Numbered from the stretch's first letter, positions 10,878-34,109 are shown. The stretch: DNA of 64,000 bases from Asterias amurensis (GCF_032118995.1 NC_092662.1:2294001-2358000), one strand, 5' to 3'. The notes: generated from the letters alone by a model not told the origin. Program-made: numbers and translations.

Positions 10878-12994
10878 AGTTAACAAATTCCCTGGTTTAG
10901 CAGATATAAAAAAAATTCTCAGTTGCTACTAAATGTAAATGTAGAGTTATTGTTAACAATCAGTGTGTACTACAAAACTCGTTTTGAAGTCTAAGTATTT
11001 TGCTGAGCCTAAAGTTGCTGCAGATGATATCACTAGTTGTACAAAATGAATTGAATTGTCAAATGCTTGTATTACTTACAGGAAGTGCAAGTACTTGTAA
11101 AGTATCAAAATTTTATTTAGATTACCAATTAATCACTTTAACCACAGGCTTATCCTGGAAATTCCATTTGTTTTGTTTATGGTCATTTGTATCAATGTTC
11201 AATGCCTCATAAGCCTAATTTATGTCTGTTTGTTTATTCTATGTAATTAGTTATCATTGTAATGACGATGTAATTCATAGGTCAACAACCCTGGAAATTC
11301 ATCTCAGAGAAGACAAGGCCATTTTCATTTTGCAAAGGGCACTTTCGATGGAAAAGTTTCTAGAGTCTATGGAAAAATTTTGCGAGCACCAAGTCCAAGG
11401 CCAGAGGCTGTGGCTTCTGTGTATTTCTAGGCATAGGTCAACACATCAGAAAAACGTTATTACAACAGGGTCATATAGACTCGTTCAGGAAGTGGAGTCT
11501 GATATAAAGTGATGGTACAGTTGCCTCAGGAAATTTAACTCAATGAAGTCAAATGGAAACTCGTTCATTTTGTTTTATGTCTGCTACATAAACAAAGCCT
11601 AGGTTAGTGTTTTGAACTGTGTTTATCTTTCAATAGCCCTATCATACTTCATGCAAAAGTGAAAGCAAAGCCGGTTTTCGATGTATCAAAATAGGTTTTA
11701 AAAATCATGGATGGCTAAACATAACCAAATGTTGGGTCACATAAACTTGCTTCGCATTTAATACTTTAACGTAATCAACAGAATGAAAAAAATTTAGATT
11801 TTTATATGAAAAATAGGCCTTTGAATCATTTCTTTTTGGGTGTGACTCGACCACAATGAATAAGATACATACAAGGGCGGAGCATTACACTGAATACTAT
11901 TCACATTGATCTTTCAAGGCCACACCCAAATTTACAGGTTACGCCATGACGAGGACTATTTGGATTGGTACTCCTACATTACCTAGAACTACGTATTAGA
12001 TTTGTTCCGTTATCACTTCTAATACTTATAATAATATGAGTACGGGATTAGAAAATAAAAAGTGTAATTTATGTTATTCACAGCAACTACTTGAAAATTA
12101 CGAGCTTTTTTTCTTTCAAGAGATGGAATTTTCAAGCAATAACAAAAACATATCTAAAAAGTTAATAAAACTTGAATGATAAATAGAACCATAAAAATGT
12201 TATCTCTGTAAGTTTCCCGCTTTTTGTTATACTAGAATTAATGGACAACTTTTTGTATCCTGCCACCACTGTTTCACCCATTTTTGACAAAAAGTGACAC
12301 TCTTTGAGGTAAATTAGATAAATAACAATGTTTTAAATTTCATATCGAATGAAAAAGAAGAGGCGTGAAACAGACACTTTTCCCCGCTAACATTTGAAAA
12401 AATGTAAGACTAAAGCCTGTAAAATTTATTTTGAAACAATCATTGATGGCAGAAGTCTCTTTTTTGCTGAAAGCCCCACCCATCCCATAACATCCCACAA
12501 CAGTATAATACCTGTATTCATTTGACACTGACTAACAACTATACAATAACACAGTCTACACACTTTACACACAGTCCTTAACAATCATAACAATAGATAG
12601 TGAGTGTGAATCATCGCATCCCAATCAATCAAGAGTATAGACCCACCCTCCTTAAAATATTTAAACTTTAATTTAAATAATTTAAACCATATTAAAACAA
12701 CTCGATTCAGCCCATCATTTCGGTCTCACTGCCTCAGTTGTAGTATTGAAATTCAAACGCAAATGAATGTTCCATTTAAGTCCTTAAAAATATCAAAATA
12801 CATATTTTCGAAGAGCAGACAGACCAACTCAACCGCCAGTGACACTGAGAGTGAGAGTGTGACACTGACAGTTGGGCCATTCACATAATACCACACACGC
12901 TGCCGTTACGTTTAGAAAAATAAGCTAAACTGAATGTTTTTAAATAAACGCTGAAAACATCAATATTGATCATATTTAAGACAATCAAACTTAC
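10878..12994. other. Non-coding stretch with one small inverted element
   Basis: No gene recognised. At about 12245-12370 there is a diverged copy (TTTTTGTATCCTGCCACCAC ... TCGAATGAAAAAGAAG) of the CCACCACTTTTTCACTC element that is well preserved at 41108-41235. Confidence 0.4.
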
Positions 12995-13130
12995 CTAATC
13001 CCAGGAGTACCTCATTCTCTACCAAATCCTCATGTATGCTTAGTTTCTGTGCCTTCTGATCCTTTTTACGATTATTTTCCGTCGTGGTTGAACAATCATA
13101 ACAGGTGGAATTTTCAGAAAATTTTGTCTT
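12995..13130 (-). other. Possible minus-strand 5' exon with strong donor
   Basis: On the minus strand, GGGATTAG|GTAAGTTTGATTG at 12995/12994 is a strong donor. The sequence before it has one open frame (ending ...HEDLVENEVLLGL) that lacks an ATG, and ATGs in other frames reach stops quickly. It may be a first non-coding exon of the minus-strand gene whose coding start is at 1085, sharing a head-to-head region with KIFAP3 (ATG at 13945). Exon start is a guess. Confidence 0.2.
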
Positions 13131-13944
13131 GAAAACTTACACTGGTACCCGGAACGATTGATAAGTAGTCGAGCAGTGCGACGTCGAGACACCAGTTTAC
13201 CCTTAGCAATCGAAAGCGTCTCCTTATTTGCATGATTGATAGGGAGGGCGCCCTTTACATTTAACGGGCAATACTTTCACTTTAAAGGTGTGGTTGCAAA
13301 AGATAAAATTGTGATTATTTATTTGATAAAAAAATATGTAAATTGAATAGAGCTATATAATAAGAAGCTCTATATACAACATTAATAACCTTTAATATTC
13401 ACTTCAAAGGTGTGGTTGTTAAAATTCCATGATTCATTTGATAAAAATTTGACTTTGTGATATTTTGAAATTTTCGATAATGTTTATTAAACTAGCGTCA
13501 TTTGTGACTTTTTGCCCCTCCAGTAATTTTTTTTCAAATAACAAAACCTTTTTTAAAGGGCTTCTAATGATTTATTTTGTTTAAAAAAATTCTGAAGTGT
13601 ACTTCTGAGAAAGTTTTTTACCACTTTAACGTTGGTCTTTACTTCAACATTGAGGGCAGTATACCGGGGGACCGTAAAAAACCGGACCGCTTCGCACGGA
13701 TAACTGTGAAAAGTGCATTACAACCTCGTTTTCAAAATAATTCCAAAGTAGAAACGATCCTGATGGGCGGTGCATGTGACCCTAGCTGGGGTCGAGGGAT
13801 ATAGTTAGGGTTAAGCATTCCGCCAGAGAGAGATATGCAGCTGCCGAGCTTGAAGAAAATCTAGAGAAGTAACTCAAAAAACCGTCGTTTTGTCACCGAG
13901 CCATGTCTTGATCTTTCAAATTGACGAAAGATCCAGATATGGCC
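13131..13944. other. KIFAP3 upstream region and 5' UTR
   Basis: The 0.8 kb before the KIFAP3 ATG contains no convincing TATA box. An ATTTGCAT octamer lies near 13226 and the segment 13640-13860 is more GC-rich than its surroundings. A 75-codon ORF at 13577-13804 has no family resemblance. A bidirectional promoter is possible but not demonstrated. Confidence 0.3.
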
Positions 13945-25422
<11,478 letters not shown>

Positions 25423-26000
25423 CACTGATTGGGTAAGAACTTGAAGGGTCGTTGGGTAAGAGGTTGAAGGGTCATAGTTCAGGGGTCAAAGGGGAATGGA
25501 ATCGAGTTGGAGAGACCTTTTAATTGGGTTCATTCTGAAGAAGGAAGAAATGTCAGTACTGCTTTGGTTTCTTTTGTAGAGTAATATTAAACGTCCACCT
25601 CTGTACTTCATTTTCTATTTTTGTCTGGGGTTTTTTCACAGGGAGTATTCAGTACTTACACACATTGCTGTGAGGGCTAAACCCAAATTAAAATTGTTTA
25701 TCCCTATTTAACATCTGTTATAGGTTTAAATTTATTCTGGTATGACCAGAGCTTTAGATGACAATGATATCATTTTGGGTTTTTCTACTAAAAACCTCAA
25801 ATGAAAGACGTGACGTTTTAGACTAAAGCATCGCCTGTTTGGTTTCTTTACATAGACTATTGGCCACTGTACATGGATAACTTTTTATATGCATGCCAGA
25901 AACAAGTCATTTTCAATTGTTGAAGTATTTCTCTTGTGGTGGTATGCTATGCTCAACAGGGGCCCAATTTCATAGAGCTGCTTGAGTAATATTTTCTGCT
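25423..26000 (+). other. KIFAP3 3' UTR and downstream sequence
   Basis: No further coding exon was found. An ATTAAA at about 25586-25591 is a possible poly(A) signal for KIFAP3, 164 nt after the stop; there is no better AATAAA nearby. The end of the region is a half foldback remnant (GGGGCCCAATTTCATAGAGC, about 25960). Confidence 0.35.
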
Positions 26001-26389
26001 CAAAGGCAGTGGACACTATTGGTAATTGTCAAAGACCAGTCTTCACACTTGGTGTATCTCAACATATGCATAAAGTAACAAACCTGTGAAAATTTGAGCT
26101 GAATTGGTTGTCTAAGTTGCGAGATATGAATGAAATTAAAAAAAATACCCTTGTCACACGAAGTTGTGTGCTTTCAGATGCTTGATTTCGAGACCTCAAC
26201 TTCTAAACTTGAGGTCTGGAAATCAAATTCGTGGAAGATTACTTCTTTCTCAAAAACTACGTCACTTCAGAGGGAGCCGTTTCTCACAATGTTTTATACT
26301 CTCAACCTCTCCCTATTACTCGTTACCAAGTGAGGTATTATGGTGATAATTATTTTAAGTAATTACCAATAGTGTCTACTGCCTTTAAA
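26001..26389. mobile_element. TTAA-ended MITE, full copy
   Basis: The left tip CAAAGGCAGTGGACACTATT and right tip AATAGTGTCTACTGCCTTTAA are inverted repeats. The interior follows the family order: TTGTCAAAGACCAGTCTTCA, CAAACCTGTGAAAATTTGAG, GATTTCGAGACCTC, CACTTCAGAGGGAGCCGTTT, ACCTCTCCCTATTACTCGTT. About 389 bp, no transposase. Confidence 0.75.
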
Positions 26390-26540
26390 CAGCTCTCAAA
26401 ATTTTGCCTATTCGGTAGAGTCACAATTTGCTGTAATGTAGTTAAATGTATATTCAATATAAGGTGGATGGAATTGTGTATGACTGGGACACCTATAATG
26501 TGAAAGGTTGCATGAACAAAGTTTGTTTTTATCATGACTG

Positions 26541-26733
26541 AAGCCCGGTTCATACTTCCTACAAATGCGAATGCGATGCGAATGTTGACGTCACAAATTC
26601 GCAACGAATAATTCGCAGCAGTTGAACTCTGCTTAACTCACTTGCGAATACAGGTGCAAAAGGAGGGTTGTGACGTCAAATTCACGTCAAATTCGCTTCG
26701 CATTCGCATTCGCAGGAAGTATGAACCGGGCTT
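26541..26733. mobile_element. MITE with AAGCCCGGTTCATACTTCCT ends, copy 2
   Basis: Left AAGCCCGGTTCATACTTCCT and right AGGAAGTATGAACCGGGCTT are perfect inverted repeats over 20 nt. ACTG flanks both sides and may be a 4-bp target-site duplication. Closely related to 24139-24326. Confidence 0.75.
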
Positions 26734-27270
26734 ACTGCAGTGAAATCCTACCACAGATAGAACCATGTACATGTATGTTGTCTAAAGAAGTCGCTCTTGA
26801 TTCTTAATGCACAAGTGGTTTAGAGGTAGAGTTGTCATTTGGGGTTAACAGGGGATTCCCTTTGGGTATTATAAAACGCTATACTATAAGAACAGTTAAC
26901 TGTTACCATTTTGGTCATTTTGGTCATCTAGCGAAAAAAAAAGTTCTCTTGAAATTGTGCAGTACTCTTTTGGGGTTTAACTCCACAGCTGAAGTCTTCT
27001 GTATAGTTATAGTTTTTGTATTCCTAGGCTGTTAAATTTAATTTCTCAATCTGTAAATTGAGAACATTTTATGCATGAGACTATATTAACCAGTGGTTGT
27101 ACATTTCTAGAAGAGAAAACAATTTATTTATTATAAATATTGATATGCATAATGTGTGCTGTGGGTCAAACCGTAATAAATTCAATGGCCAATTCAAGAA
27201 GTGTTTTTTGAGGTTTGTTTTAGTGTGTAGTACAAAGTTATCTTATTTTAATAACAGTAGTTACACACAG
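26734..27270. other. Non-coding stretch
   Basis: AT-rich text without a recognisable gene or repeat boundary. Small ORFs of 61-67 codons have no family resemblance. Confidence 0.4.
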
Positions 27271-27974
27271 GTCCCAATTTGATATAGCTGCTTAGACACA
27301 AAAAGTAGCTAAGCACAACGATAGAGGCTTACGAAGTTTAGGAAGGCACTAAAAACTAACCTCTACAGCGGTTCGGAACTTTTTGTGTGCTCTCGGAACA
27401 TTCCGGCACGGTTTGCGACGATCCCCCACGCAGCAGGTTTTGGGAGTTGTTACATAAGAGTGGACTAACCACTAGGACCTGGTTGTTAATGATTTCATGT
27501 CTAAAAGATGCAAGTACTGCTTCAGACCTCTTTATTCAAGTACATTTGTAGCAGCAGGTTTGGGGAGTTGTTACATAAGAGTGGACTAACCACTGGGACC
27601 TGGTTGTTTATATTTTCATGTTTAAAAGATGCAAGCACTGCTTCAGACCTCTTTATTCAAGTACATTTGTAGCAGCAGGTTTGGGGAGTTGTTACATAAG
27701 AGTGGACTAACCACTAGGACCTGGTTGTTAATATTTTCATATGCAAGCATATGCAAAATGACGTCATAAGGTCATTCTTGCTCGGATATTCTCCGATGGG
27801 CCGAACCGCTGTGGAGTTTAGTATTTAGTGCCTTCCCAAAGTTAAGGATTTACCAGCCAAAATCCCATGTCACATGTATTATTTGTGACTGGTATCCAGC
27901 TAATGCTTGCTTAGCAGAAAGTTGTTGGTAGCGATGTTGTTGTCTGCTTAAGCAGCTCTATGAAATTAGACCCA
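27271..27974. mobile_element. Foldback MITE interrupted by a second inverted-repeat element
   Basis: The outer ends are GGTCCCAATTTGATATAGCT and AGCAGCTCTATGAAATTAGA, members of the TTTCATAGAGCTGCTTA foldback family. The middle (27341-27836) is a different element with its own inverted ends, so the outer element was hit by an insertion. Confidence 0.55.
27341..27836. mobile_element. Inverted-repeat element with internal 121-bp tandem repeats
   Basis: GGAAGGCACTAAAAACTAAC then CTCTACAGCGGTTCGG at the left is mirrored by CCGAACCGCTGTGGAG then TTTAGTATTTAGTGCCTTCC at the right, about 36 bp each. Inside, a 121-bp unit (starting GCAGCAGGTTT) repeats at 27430, 27551 and, partly, 27672. No coding frame. 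Most likely a non-autonomous DNA transposon with subterminal tandem repeats. Flanks AAGTTTA and AAAGTTA are similar but not identical. Confidence 0.7.
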
Positions 27975-27975
27975 G

Positions 27976-28172
27976 GGCTCAGTTTCATATAGCTGTTTGT
28001 TTAAACAGCAAATATTGCTTACTTTTTCCCGCTAAGCAAACTTAGCATAATGATACCAATCACAGAATGTACAATTGGATTGTTTTGGGACTGGTAACCT
28101 TATTCTGGTAAGCATGATTGGTTGCCCTTGGCTACTTTTTATGCATAAGTAGCCATTTGAAATCTGGTCCTG
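27976..28172. mobile_element. Foldback MITE copy adjacent to the previous one
   Basis: It starts CAGGGCTCAGTTTCATATAG and ends CATTTGAAATCTGGTCCTGG. AAACAGCAAATATTGCTTAC follows the left tip as in 5936-6140. Tips are diverged. Confidence 0.45.
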
Positions 28173-28331
28173 GTATTTAATGTAGATAAGCACAAATTGA
28201 CAAACAATAAGTACACAAGTTAAACCATGTTAATATGTTCGTCACTATATTTATAATTTTAATTGTTTTAGAAATACAAACGTCTTCATTCTTTGGGTGT
28301 GGTCACAGTCTTGTTAATAGAAAACATAGCA

Positions 28332-28715
28332 TTAAAGACAGTGGACACTATTGGTATTTGTCAAAGAATAGCCTTCACAGTTAATGTATCTCAACATATG
28401 CATAAAATAACAAACCTGTGAAAAGTTGAGCTCAATCGGTCATTAAAGTTGCGAGATAATGAGAGAAAAAAAAACACCCTTGTCTTACGAAGTTGTGTGC
28501 TTTCAGATGCTTGATTTCGAGACCTCTAGTTCTAAATCTGGGGTCTCGAAATCAAATTCATGGAAAATTACTTCTTTCTCGAAAACTACATTACTTCACA
28601 GGGAGCTGTTTCTCACAATGTTTATACTATCAACCTCTCCCCATTACTCGTAATCAAGTAAGGTTTTATGATAATAATTATTTTGAGTAATTACCAATAG
28701 TGTCCACTGCCTTCG
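28332..28715. mobile_element. TTAA-ended MITE, full copy
   Basis: The left tip TTAAAGACAGTGGACACTAT and right tip ATAGTGTCCACTGCCTTCGA are inverted repeats. Internal landmarks are the same as 26001-26389, same orientation. Confidence 0.75.
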
Positions 28716-29138
28716 AGAAGTGCTAAGTTCACAAGAGAGGACATACTATTTAAAGGAGGGAAAAATAACAAGATGGCTGCCGTATGAGGCAGAATACACT
28801 TTGTCCTAACATCTTTAACCTCATAATTCCAGCCCGGAGGTGTTATTATAACGGATGAGTACTCTGCAGTCCATCACTTAAAAAAGACCATGAGTCATTT
28901 CCCCCTGTTTTTAAATCCCATAAGACCCTCACCCCACCCCTGGTTGGATCGGCGTATGCTTTAAATCTTATTCAAGTTATCTCAATCTTGAGTGGATTAA
29001 GTTTAAGAAGCTAAGTTTTGGAGAGTAATGAATTGGAAATCTCCCCATTGTCTAACTCCTGTATGGACTCATCTTTAATTATAAACAAAAACGTGTGACT
29101 TGCGTTGTCATCTTTGATGTTTCGCATTGTCAATAATT
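28716..29138. other. Non-coding stretch
   Basis: No gene or repeat boundary recognised. Confidence 0.35.
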
Positions 29139-29639
29139 GAAAGCCACTGGACACGTTTGGTGATTATCACAGACCAGTATTCTTTGTGTATCCTAAAAAT
29201 AATATACAGAAGGTAAACCAAACTGGGGAAAATTTGGGCTCAATTATTTTTCGAAGTTGCAAGAAAATCATGAAAGAAAAACCACCCTTATTGCACCCTT
29301 GTTATGTGCTTCCAGATGCCTGAAAAAAAGCCCCCAGGTCTGAAGTCTTTTTCAGATTCAAGTGTTCGAGTGAGAAATTACCTCTTTCTCAAAACATATA
29401 TAATATTATGTTACTTTAGAGAGTGTCGTTCCTCACAATGCCCTCTTTTTACCATCAACAGCTCTCCGTTGCTCGTTTCAAAGTAAGTATTTCATATACT
29501 AGTATATACAGATATATATATCAAATAATAAACCACAAGGGAAACTGACTGGGTACATTTTTAAATGATTATGGGTTGATATATATATATATATATATAT
29601 CTCTTTTGAGTCATTACCCATAGTGTCCAGTGCCTTTAA
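29139..29639. mobile_element. Diverged TTAA-ended MITE carrying an (AT)n expansion
   Basis: The tips GAAAGCCACTGGACACGTTT and CATAGTGTCCAGTGCCTTTA are inverted. Internal GGCTCAATTATTTTTCGAAG, CTTCCAGATGCCTGA and TTCCTCACAATGCCCTCTTT follow the family order. An (AT)n run at about 29579-29600 lengthens it to about 500 bp. Confidence 0.6.
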
Positions 29640-30390
29640 TTTTGCCAAATATTAGCATGGGATTCCTACACACCAAACCGCAACTTTGCGCGTGTCACAT
29701 AATCACAAGTTCTGCGACCCCGAAACCACATTATTTAAAGCCTATTTCCACACAGTACAAAAATAGTTGCCATTGGAAACGGGGATATCACACTGGAGGG
29801 TCCCTAAAATGCTTCTGTCGGTTTCCAAATTACCTGCATCCTCCAAGATGTTCTATCTCTCTTTCACAGGTCAATTTTACATTTCACTCAGTGTTAATAT
29901 TGTTTTGGTTCGTAATTTGTGTCTCAGGATTCACTGTTTATCCTTCGTGCTTAATTACACAAGACCGTGTGAACTTTGTTTACACCTTGTGAAGTCTTAA
30001 GCTAGTCTGGCAGGCAAGATACTGCACTGGTCATATGGGAAAGTTTATATTTTGTGTCATAATTTCAACATAAATGCAACATATAGGAAGTAAAAGCTGT
30101 ACACGTTTTGAGATGTGCCCCCTTTCATTATCTCCAAAGTTGATAAAAATTGGACAATGCAATCTTCATAAATGTTGTTTTTATGTTTTCTTCCATTGAG
30201 CTGTGTACAAATCTTGCCTGCTGGAAGTCCAGGCTTGGTGGCTCTTTTGTAAACATATGATGTCACAGGTCACATCGTCCATTTATAACCTACGTTTGCA
30301 GAGCGAAGGATCGCTGAAAATAAACTAATGTTTGTATGAGTTCTAAGTGCCTGCTTGGCCAATACAGCATCGATTTAAAGTTGACTTCAG
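29640..30390. other. Non-coding stretch
   Basis: A 120-codon plus-strand ORF (29630-29992) has no family resemblance and no splice support. I see no gene. Confidence 0.35.
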
Positions 30391-30546
30391 TATAGACCTT
30401 ATGCGCATGACGTCATTTCAGTACGGCGCCCTCGCCTTGAGGTCAAAGGGAGGTTGTTCATTGGCCAATCTATGTGCGTTTTGATTATCTCGTCACCGTT
30501 TGACCTCAAAGATGGCAGCTGGATAACGTCAATGCATAAGGTCTAT
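30391..30546. mobile_element. Short palindromic MITE with TATAGACCTTATGC ends
   Basis: TATAGACCTTATGCGCATGA at the left and AATGCATAAGGTCTATT at the right are inverted. The interior has mirrored GAGGTCAAA/TTTGACCTC and CATTGGCCAAT motifs. 156 bp. Confidence 0.6.
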
Positions 30547-31010
30547 TAAAATGTCATTTGGTGTAATGCTACATTTTTTATTAATACAGGTTTTACTTTT
30601 GTACAGGTTTTACTTTAAGTACAACTTTAAACTATTATACACCACTCACCTTCTCTAGCTCCTTTAAATGCTAGGGGATATACACAGGATTTTATATTCT
30701 CGCTCTTTCAAAATACTTTTTTTTATATACACTTTTCCAGCCGTTTATCTAAAAGCGGATCTATCTTAGCTGACAACTCCATGTTCTCACAGTTATTGTC
30801 TTCACACTAATGACTTAATGAATGAATAAAGACAATTTGACTACAGGGGGATTTGAACCAACGACATCCAGTTTAACGTGCCGGCGCTCTATACCAACTG
30901 AGCTATCTATCACTATGTTGGCCGTCTCCCTTTGTGTCACTTTCACCAATTATTTGAATTGACACTAACTAATACAAAATCTGTGGCAAATTTTACAACT
31001 GAAATTTACA
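30547..31010. other. Non-coding stretch with an inverted SINE head
   Basis: At 30843-30918 in reverse: AGCTCAGTTGGTATAGAGCG then GTCGTTGGTTCAAATCCCCC, a tRNA-like A and B box pair. Nothing else supportable. Confidence 0.5.
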
Positions 31011-31016
31011 TTTATT
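31011..31016 (-). terminator. Candidate poly(A) signal of TMEM121-like
   Basis: AATAAA on the minus strand, 51 nt beyond the stop codon at 31067-31069. Position and orientation fit cleavage just downstream. Confidence 0.4.
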
Positions 31017-31066
31017 TATATAAATACACTTGTAATTGATGTTCGACAAGAAGGGGTCCAGCCCGA

Positions 31067-32086
31067 TTACTTGTTGATTCGAACCACCATGCCTAGCTCA
31101 AGAAGTGGTCTGTCCCGTTTCTCCAAAGGCTTCATGCATTGCGGCATCTCGTTGACCAGATCCAGTGCCGCTCGGACCACCATGAAAAGGTTCTTTGTGA
31201 GGAAAACGGACGCCGTCATTCCCTGTTGCAACCACAGGTTGAATCGGATGGCGAAGAAAGGGATGTCCACAAGTAGGAGAAAGAGTACCGACTTGAGGAG
31301 GAAAGCCCCCTCCCAGTGGCTGTCTTCTTCGGGTGGCTCTTCCCGCTCGCCCCGGTTTCGGTCTTTCTTCTTCTTCTTGGGCTTGGGACGAGGTTGGCTC
31401 GGGAAGCGCGGTTGCTTCGAGGCGAGGACCCGGAGTGCGAAGAGCGGAATGGACGGTAAGACGAAGCAGATACACCCGAAGGCGACCACAGCAGAGCGAA
31501 CGTGGTACGGTAGGATATGTTGTTCATCACCGCTCACAATCATGTCCAGTAGATCGGCGCTGTCCAGCAAAGCCAACCCAGCCATAGTGCCGAGCTTCTG
31601 AACTTGAAGTCTATATTCCTCTTTCTTGACGTCTTCATGGTGGCTGTGCGTTAGCAAGAGAAACAAAATGGCGGACAGTGATACCGCTATCTTTAGAACG
31701 ATAGGGCTGAATAACCCTTCGTGCACACCGGTAAGATCGATGTTGTGAATGATACGGATGATTTTGGCAACGAAGACGCAGGCGTAGATGAGCCAACAGG
31801 CATAGGCAAATGGGAACTCATAGAAGAAATCTTTCTTTGTCTTTGGCAGTGGGTAGACCGGGTGGCCAGCTTGCCGTCTGGACACCACAAATGCTGCAAT
31901 CCAGAATAACAAAACTATTGCGTCGATGATGATCCATTCGAAGCCACGCCGAAACCCGGTTCCCTCTCCGTAGTGGATAAGGATGTGGTCAAGAAAGGCT
32001 GACTGACCGGCCAGGACTAAGAGGCACACTAGCTTGACCCCTACGTCGGCGATCAGACTTCTCACATTCTCCCCAGTGTTCATCAT
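31067..32086 (-). CDS. TMEM121-family multi-pass membrane protein (single coding exon)
   Basis: 339-codon uninterrupted frame; TMEM121/TMEM121B are also single-exon in vertebrates. About seven hydrophobic segments: residues 12-33, 51-69, 92-112, 125-147, 196-220, 262-282 and 294-312. LLDSADLLDM (173-182) corresponds to the LDLLDLLDM block of TMEM121, and VFLTKNLFMVVRAALDLV (294-311) to its conserved C-terminal core. A highly charged loop (residues 233-256, KPKKKKKDRNRGEREEPP) lies between segments five and six and looks lineage-specific. Family function is unclear, though vertebrate TMEM121 has been linked to growth control in heart. Either of two adjacent ATGs (32086 or 32083) could start. 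A CTTCAG acceptor-like site 22 nt upstream may mark a 5' UTR intron. The assignment rests on recall of the family, not a search. Confidence 0.7.
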   Translation of the reverse strand: MMNTGENVRSLIADVGVKLVCLLVLAGQSAFLDHILIHYGEGTGFRRGFEWIIIDAIVLLFWIAAFVVSRRQAGHPVYPLPKTKKDFFYEFPFAYACWLIYACVFVAKIIRIIHNIDLTGVHEGLFSPIVLKIAVSLSAILFLLLTHSHHEDVKKEEYRLQVQKLGTMAGLALLDSADLLDMIVSGDEQHILPYHVRSAVVAFGCICFVLPSIPLFALRVLASKQPRFPSQPRPKPKKKKKDRNRGEREEPPEEDSHWEGAFLLKSVLFLLLVDIPFFAIRFNLWLQQGMTASVFLTKNLFMVVRAALDLVNEMPQCMKPLEKRDRPLLELGMVVRINK

Positions 32087-34109
32087 CTTGAAATAACTGT
32101 CTCTCTTCTGAAGTTTTCCCGCCCAAAAATCAAATCACACATTCACTTAGGTCCGGATATGATACCACACAGGATAGCTACAAAGTAGACACTGTGAACT
32201 ATAGCGCTGATATCAAAATTGAAATGCATGAGGAATTCTCCTAAAGTGTTTGGCAATCATTGTGTCAAGAAAGATAGTGACTCCTGTGGTTATTTTGAGC
32301 AGCAAGTTTACGTTGACTGTTGGTCCTTGGATCTATTTTTATCTCGATTTTTTTTGTTGGCATCTAGTCGGTCTCGAAGGTATAGTGACGCACTTGGTTG
32401 CTCCCTGCTCTATCCTTTTTAGGAGATTTAGCAGCAGCTGAAAGTACACGAAAATGTCGTTGTCGTGACACTTAGATTTCCACAAGGATCATCATTTACA
32501 TCCTTGTATCTTATCGCTATGTACTGAGGATGAACAGGAACAACACACAAGATAGTCTTATAAAAAATAAGATTTGAAACTTTGCATGTGCCCTATGGTG
32601 AGTTAGGTGAGGTTTTCGGTCGCACGTGAACTCTTCTTTGAGCAAAGTGTTTGCTCTGAAAATATAGACAACTCAAGACGATCTTAGGCTATGCCTACAT
32701 TCAATTCTTGCTGCTGATAGGCATACGCCACATCACATAAGAAGCTTGTTCGTTATAAGTGTTTTTGTCCAGTCAACCACACGCTTTTGTAGAACGCAGG
32801 GCGAAACCGAAAAGTTGACGTAGTGTCCGTAAACTCGAAGAAAGTTTGATGAAGTCGTTTCCACTAGTTCAATGCTGACAATTACCATCACCAACTAAAG
32901 CAAGCAAATTCACCACTATTAGTAGGCCTAAAGAATGTTTTAACCATCACACTGCCAAAAAGACTCATCTCATCTTTTTAGGGTTTTCGTTTGTTCTAAG
33001 ATCATACAAAACGTTAGTGCCATCAACTACGATGAACAAAGTAGCTTCAAAAATGGGACTGAAAACTAATGGCCTTTTGTGACTGACTCACAATGGGCAA
33101 CGGTAATTATGCCCAGTGTCTCGTGGGGACTCATGATAGCTCTGTGGATGAGGATTCCTTAACAGAAACTAGGAACTTCCTGAGTTTAAAGTAGAACATG
33201 GATGACGTGTCAGGGAGTTCTCTAGGGTGATATAAATAGCCCTTGCATTCAGTAGACTTGATTCAAGTCCCGTTCTCGTGTGAGAGGTCCCCAAGCAAAC
33301 ACGCCGTATGATGGTGCGCGCTCGCCGTCAAGTGGTCCCGGGGGAACGCACAGCATCACAAAAAAATAGTTTTCTGGCGATGGCACGGGATTGGGACTTG
33401 AGGCAAGTCCATGCATCCAGGCAGACAAATTGCAATTATGTTGTTAGTCATAATCTAGTGTCTCTCCACCCCATATAAAGGTTTATCGTGGTTCTAAGAC
33501 ACCGCATTGTATGATAATGGTTGGACATTTTGGAGGACGCCTTTTGCGTGCATATGGATTGGTCATTTCAGTTATTATTATTATTGTCAAGTGACAGCTG
33601 ATAAGCTAGTTCACCATAATGATTGACCCCTTGTATATGACGTGACAACTGACAAGCTCCTACAGCACCTACACCACGTCAAAAGAATTAAGGCTATCAT
33701 TGGCTGAAAGTTGTGCGTGACCACAGCGAGCGGCCAATGTCATGGGTGTGGAAAGAGTTCAACAATCAAAGAAAATAGAAGCAGGTTTTTAGGTTTTTTC
33801 AGCTGAATAATGGATTTATAACTATACGCAGGTTCAGATTAAAAAGCAAAAGAAGTATAGGTCATATGTACGGTAAGTCCAGTCGTTCCGAAAAATAATA
33901 TCCAGAATTTGAAGAAAAAAAAACAAGGGTCTTTGCGAAAGCAACCTTGAATCTTTGTAAAACGCAGGTTCACGTTCAGAAAGCATGGTAATCCAGTGCG
34001 CCGTTTCGAAAATATCCCGCCCTCTGCCGCCCGAGCCTGTGAAAAAAACGAGATATATAACAGAACAGACGTATGAAGCTAAACCACGAACTACAACCAT
34101 GCACGTTCT
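32087..34109. other. Upstream region of TMEM121-like, no gene recognised
   Basis: Probable promoter and 5' UTR of the minus-strand gene lie in the first part. A segment at about 34056-34090 (reverse: GTTCGTGGTTTAGCTTCATA) recurs at 40541-40562, so it is repetitive. ORFs here have no family resemblance. Confidence 0.35.

Noticed and set aside
29630-29992. 120-codon ORF as a gene
   Set aside because: It begins within the right tip of a MITE and has no recognisable protein features.
31071-31601. 176-codon plus-strand ORF
   Set aside because: It is antisense to the conserved TMEM121-like frame, has an Arg/Ser-rich composition and no family resemblance.
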